Assembly (NCBI RefSeq): GCF_000745265.1
Contig: NZ_JQNN01000001.1
Coordinates: forward strand, 4,526,001 to 4,590,000
Direction of reading: 5' to 3'
Source of the DNA: Massilia sp. 9096
GTDB lineage: Bacteria > Pseudomonadota > Gammaproteobacteria > Burkholderiales > Burkholderiaceae_D
Length of the DNA stretch: 64,000 nt
Shown here: positions 61,770 to 64,000 of the stretch, piece by piece
Numbering within the stretch: position 1 is the first letter of the stretch
Layout of the letters: each line of letters begins with the position of its first letter
Made by a program: the position numbers and the translations under genes
The notes under the pieces: generated by a model
Seen by the model: only the letters and a program-made list of their open reading frames with translations
The model's database searches: none
Told to the model about the DNA's origin: nothing

Positions 61770-62825
61770 ATGCAATCCCGAATCCTGCTCAATACCTTGT
61801 CCGTCCTGTGCAGCGGCGCGCTGCTGCTGGCCTGCAGCAACCTGGTCCCGCATGACGAGCCGAAGACGCCCGCCGCGGTATCGAACGCCGACGAGGCTTA
61901 TCTGCGCGGACGCAACCTGCACCTGGCGCACCACTACGACGAGGCGATTGCTGCTTACCAGACGGCGTTGCGCGACGACCCGGCCCACGTCAATGCCCTC
62001 AACGGCCTGGCGATCGCGTATGCCGAGCAGCGTGATTTCGACAAGGCGGTGCCGATCTGGCGCGAACTGACCCGCGGCGCGACGCTGTCGTCGGGCCCGG
62101 CCGTCGCCTACCTGTTCGGCAACCTGGGCTATGCCTACTTCCTCGACGGCCAATACGAGAAGGCCGCGGTCGCGCTGGAAAAGGCCTGCCTGCTCAATCC
62201 GCTCAACGACCGCGCCTGGCAATACCTCGGCGAGACGCTGCAAAAGCTCGGCCAGGACGAGCGCGCTCAACAGATGCTGCGCCAGGCCAGCGCGCTGCGC
62301 GAGCACGATCTGCGCGCCGATTACGCCGCCGCCGGCGCCAAGGCCAAGTCGCCGGCGCTGGCCCAGGCGCTGGCGACCCCGGTGCGCGCCGACGGCGACT
62401 GGGCCGTCGAAGTGGTCGGCAAGCCAGGCGGCATCCTCGAACTGCGCCGGGTGGTGTCTTCCAGCGCCGCCAAGCGCATTGTCACGCCGGCTGCGGCCAC
62501 GCTCGAGATCAGCAACGGCAACGGCCGGCAAGGCATCGCGCGCCAGCTCTCGCGCCAGTTGCGCGACGCCGGCGTGAAAGTGGTCAGGATCACCAACGAA
62601 AAAGGCTTCGGGGTGCGCCAGACCCGGATCGAATACCACCAGGCCTTCCGCGGCGTCGCGCAGCAGCTGGCCGAGCTCATCGGCGCCGGTGCGCCGGTCG
62701 AAATCGAGAGCGTCGGACGGTCGGATTTGCGGCTGGTGATCGGCCACGACCTGCCGTCGCGAAAAATTCCCAAGCGTGCATCTGACTTGCTCGCAGCGCG
62801 TGCGGGCGCGGCTGGCGCGCCCTGA
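61770..62825 (+). CDS. tadD: TadD-like TPR lipoprotein with LytR_C domain
   Basis: 351 aa from ATG 61770 with GGAGAGAG upstream. A longer frame starting inside tadC was rejected. Lipobox LLLAC (C22). Residues about 40-190 are TPRs (YDEAIAAYQTALRDDPAHVNALNGLAIAYAEQRDFDKA). Residues about 250-335 resemble the LytR/CpsA C-terminal domain (AATLEISNGNGRQGIARQLSRQLRDAGVKVVRITNE). Likely an assembly lipoprotein for the secretin. It is the last recognisable Tad gene here. Confidence 0.88.
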   Translation: MQSRILLNTLSVLCSGALLLACSNLVPHDEPKTPAAVSNADEAYLRGRNLHLAHHYDEAIAAYQTALRDDPAHVNALNGLAIAYAEQRDFDKAVPIWRELTRGATLSSGPAVAYLFGNLGYAYFLDGQYEKAAVALEKACLLNPLNDRAWQYLGETLQKLGQDERAQQMLRQASALREHDLRADYAAAGAKAKSPALAQALATPVRADGDWAVEVVGKPGGILELRRVVSSSAAKRIVTPAAATLEISNGNGRQGIARQLSRQLRDAGVKVVRITNEKGFGVRQTRIEYHQAFRGVAQQLAELIGAGAPVEIESVGRSDLRLVIGHDLPSRKIPKRASDLLAARAGAAGAP

Positions 62826-62917
62826 GCCGCCGCAGTGTCGGTTTCACAACAGTATTGGGCGACAGGGTTGGATGAGAATAGTCATAATGAAAACCTCAAA
62901 CAACTCGGAGAATTGCC

Positions 62918-63244
62918 ATGAAGTTCACCCGTCAAGTCCAAATCGCCATCGCTCAATCGGTCCTGGCCGGCTCGCTGCTGGTCTCGCTGGCCGCTTGCGC
63001 CCCGACCGCAACCCGCGAAGGCACCGGCGAATACGTCGATGATTCGGTCATCACCACCAAGGTGAAGGCTGCCTTCGCCGCCGACCCGACGGTCAAGGCT
63101 TACCAGGTCAAAGTCGAAACCTTCAAGGGCACCGTCCAGCTGAGCGGCTTCGTCGACTCGCGTCAGGCTTCCGACCGCGCCACCCAGCTGGCCCGCGACA
63201 TCAAGGGCGTGACCTCGGTCAAGAACGACATCGTCGTCAAATAA
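62918..63244 (+). CDS. BON-domain lipoprotein
   Basis: 108 aa. ATG 62918 with CGGAGAATTGCC upstream. Lipobox SLAAC (C27). One BON domain: YVDDSVITTKVKAAFAADPTVKAYQVKVETFKGTVQLSGFVDSRQASDRATQLARDIKGVTSVKNDI. OsmY-like periplasmic/outer-membrane-associated protein, usually envelope-stress related. Monocistronic, with its own promoter region in the 92 bp after tadD. Confidence 0.92.
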   Translation: MKFTRQVQIAIAQSVLAGSLLVSLAACAPTATREGTGEYVDDSVITTKVKAAFAADPTVKAYQVKVETFKGTVQLSGFVDSRQASDRATQLARDIKGVTSVKNDIVVK

Positions 63245-63258
63245 GCGCGTCGCCGGCT

Positions 63259-63276
63259 GCGCGGCTGCGGCCGCGC
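63259..63276. terminator. Hairpin between convergent BON and DUF2807 genes
   Basis: Perfect 7-bp GC stem GCGCGGC / GCCGCGC with a 4-nt loop, 14 bp after the BON stop. A TTTATT stretch follows after 9 bp. Weak terminator shape, placed where convergent transcripts would end. Confidence 0.45.
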
Positions 63277-63314
63277 ACCGGTGCGTTTATTGCCGGCTCA
63301 TATTTCCGGCGCAA

Positions 63315-64000
63315 TTATTGCCAGCTGACCTTGCCAAAGCCGCTGGTGGTCGCATTGCGCGTCACCGGCTTGCCAAACACCGTGGCCGAACCCATGCCGC
63401 TCAGGTTGACGCTGGCGGCGGTCTTCGCATACACGCTGGCGCTGCCCAGGCCGGACATGTCGAGATCGACCGTCTCCGCGCGCAGCTGTTGCGCGTCGAG
63501 GCCGCCCACGCCGCCCAGGTGCGCGCGAAACACCTTGGCCTGGCCGCTTACCGTGATATGACCGGTGCCGCCCAGGTGCACTTCGATGCGCTCGGCCTGG
63601 CCCGGATTGAGCGTCAAGCCGCCGACGCCGCCCAGGCGCGCGTCGACGTCGCGGTATTGCCCATCAAAGCGCACCGCACCGGCCCCATCCAGCGACAGCA
63701 CCAGCTTGTCGCCTTTAAAGCCCGTCACCTCGCTCTGGCCGACGCCCTGCGACACGAACTCCTGCAGGTTCGGCACCGTCAAATCGGCACGCAGGTTCGA
63801 CTTGCCTTCCATATGCGTATTGTTTTCCATGTCGATCGTCAGCGTGTCGCCGCGCTGCACCGTCGTGATCTTCGAGACGTAGCGGCGCTCGCCCGACACC
63901 ACCAGCGACGGCGTCGGACCCTGGTGCAGCGCAAGGCGGATCACGCCGCCCAGATGGATCTTCGAGACCTTGGCGTCGATGGTGCGGTTTTCGCGCACCT
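63315..64000 (-). CDS. DUF2807 (GIN-domain) protein, 5' part cut by window edge
   Basis: At least 228 codons, open to the right edge. It has repeated right-handed beta-helix-like strands: ADLTVPNLQEFVSQGVGQSEVTGF, LVLSLDGAGAVRFDGQYRDVDARLGGVGGLTLN, IEVHLGGTGHITVSGQ, LDMSGLGSASVYAKTAASVNLSGMGSATVFGKP. This is the head GIN (DUF2807) adhesin-like domain. A GTG at 63998 is probably internal, because the family normally has a signal peptide beyond the edge. Likely periplasmic or secreted. Function unknown. Confidence 0.85.
   Translation of the reverse strand, partial: VRENRTIDAKVSKIHLGGVIRLALHQGPTPSLVVSGERRYVSKITTVQRGDTLTIDMENNTHMEGKSNLRADLTVPNLQEFVSQGVGQSEVTGFKGDKLVLSLDGAGAVRFDGQYRDVDARLGGVGGLTLNPGQAERIEVHLGGTGHITVSGQAKVFRAHLGGVGGLDAQQLRAETVDLDMSGLGSASVYAKTAASVNLSGMGSATVFGKPVTRNATTSGFGKVSWQ

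Noticed and set aside
1..64000. Insertion sequences, transposases, integrases, CRISPR repeats, tRNA or rRNA genes
   Set aside because: None recognised: no transposase-like proteins, no direct-repeat arrays, no rRNA-like stretches, and no tRNA cloverleaf noticed in the intergenic gaps.

Overview
The window is high-GC, gene-dense DNA whose gene content points to a betaproteobacterium of the Oxalobacteraceae (Massilia/Duganella/Telluria type). This assignment is an inference from families and gene order, not a search result. No rRNA, tRNA, CRISPR array, insertion sequence or phage gene was seen.

Positions 1-29708 hold a large exosortase A (XrtA/PEP-CTERM) exopolysaccharide locus. A leftward, mostly translationally coupled run starts at 29708: chain-length determinant, tyrosine autokinase, outer-membrane protein, AAA ATPase, polysaccharide deacetylase, FemAB-like protein, glycosyltransferase, XrtA-EpsI fusion, glycosyltransferase, asparagine-synthase-like amidotransferase, glycosyltransferase, O-antigen-ligase-like polymerase, and a deacetylase/glycosyltransferase fusion. 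A more variable part follows: two Wzx-type flippases, a family 2 glycosyltransferase, a GT4-like glycosyltransferase, an OCH1-like glycosyltransferase and a small membrane protein. Next come the XrtA-associated acyl-CoA ligase and PLP-dependent decarboxylase, then, divergently, a DegT-type aminotransferase and a GNAT-like transferase cut by the left edge.

Positions 30001-45842 are the accessory flank of the same system. They hold a secreted trypsin-like protease and the Wza-like export lipoprotein. Next is a four-gene HPr-rel-A cassette (Tat-targeted Cys-rich protein, PqqD-like protein, HprK-related kinase, nucleotidyltransferase) behind a consensus sigma-54 promoter. Then come a GAF protein and a PEP-CTERM protein with its own sigma-54 promoter. 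A FeeM-like N-acyl amino acid synthase / ThiF-like E1 enzyme / nitroreductase group follows, then the TPR lipoprotein PrsT, a small unknown protein, and a coupled deacetylase / low-Mr phosphatase / ATP-grasp operon.

Positions 45999-52027 hold fused isobutyryl-CoA mutase IcmF with a palindromic operator-like site, and a convergent HD-GYP / GGDEF pair for cyclic-di-GMP turnover.

Positions 52227-62825 are a Tad (Flp) pilus locus: pilin, prepilin peptidase, an unassigned AAA+ ATPase, CpaB, secretin, small lipoprotein, TadZ, TadA, TadB, TadC, TadD. No TadE/F/G gene is in the window. The right end has a BON-domain lipoprotein and a DUF2807 protein cut by the edge.

The common theme is surface and biofilm biology: EPS synthesis, exosortase-sorted proteins, adhesive pili and cyclic-di-GMP enzymes. 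The least explained parts are the sigma-54-driven HPr-rel-A cassette and the FeeM/ThiF/nitroreductase group.
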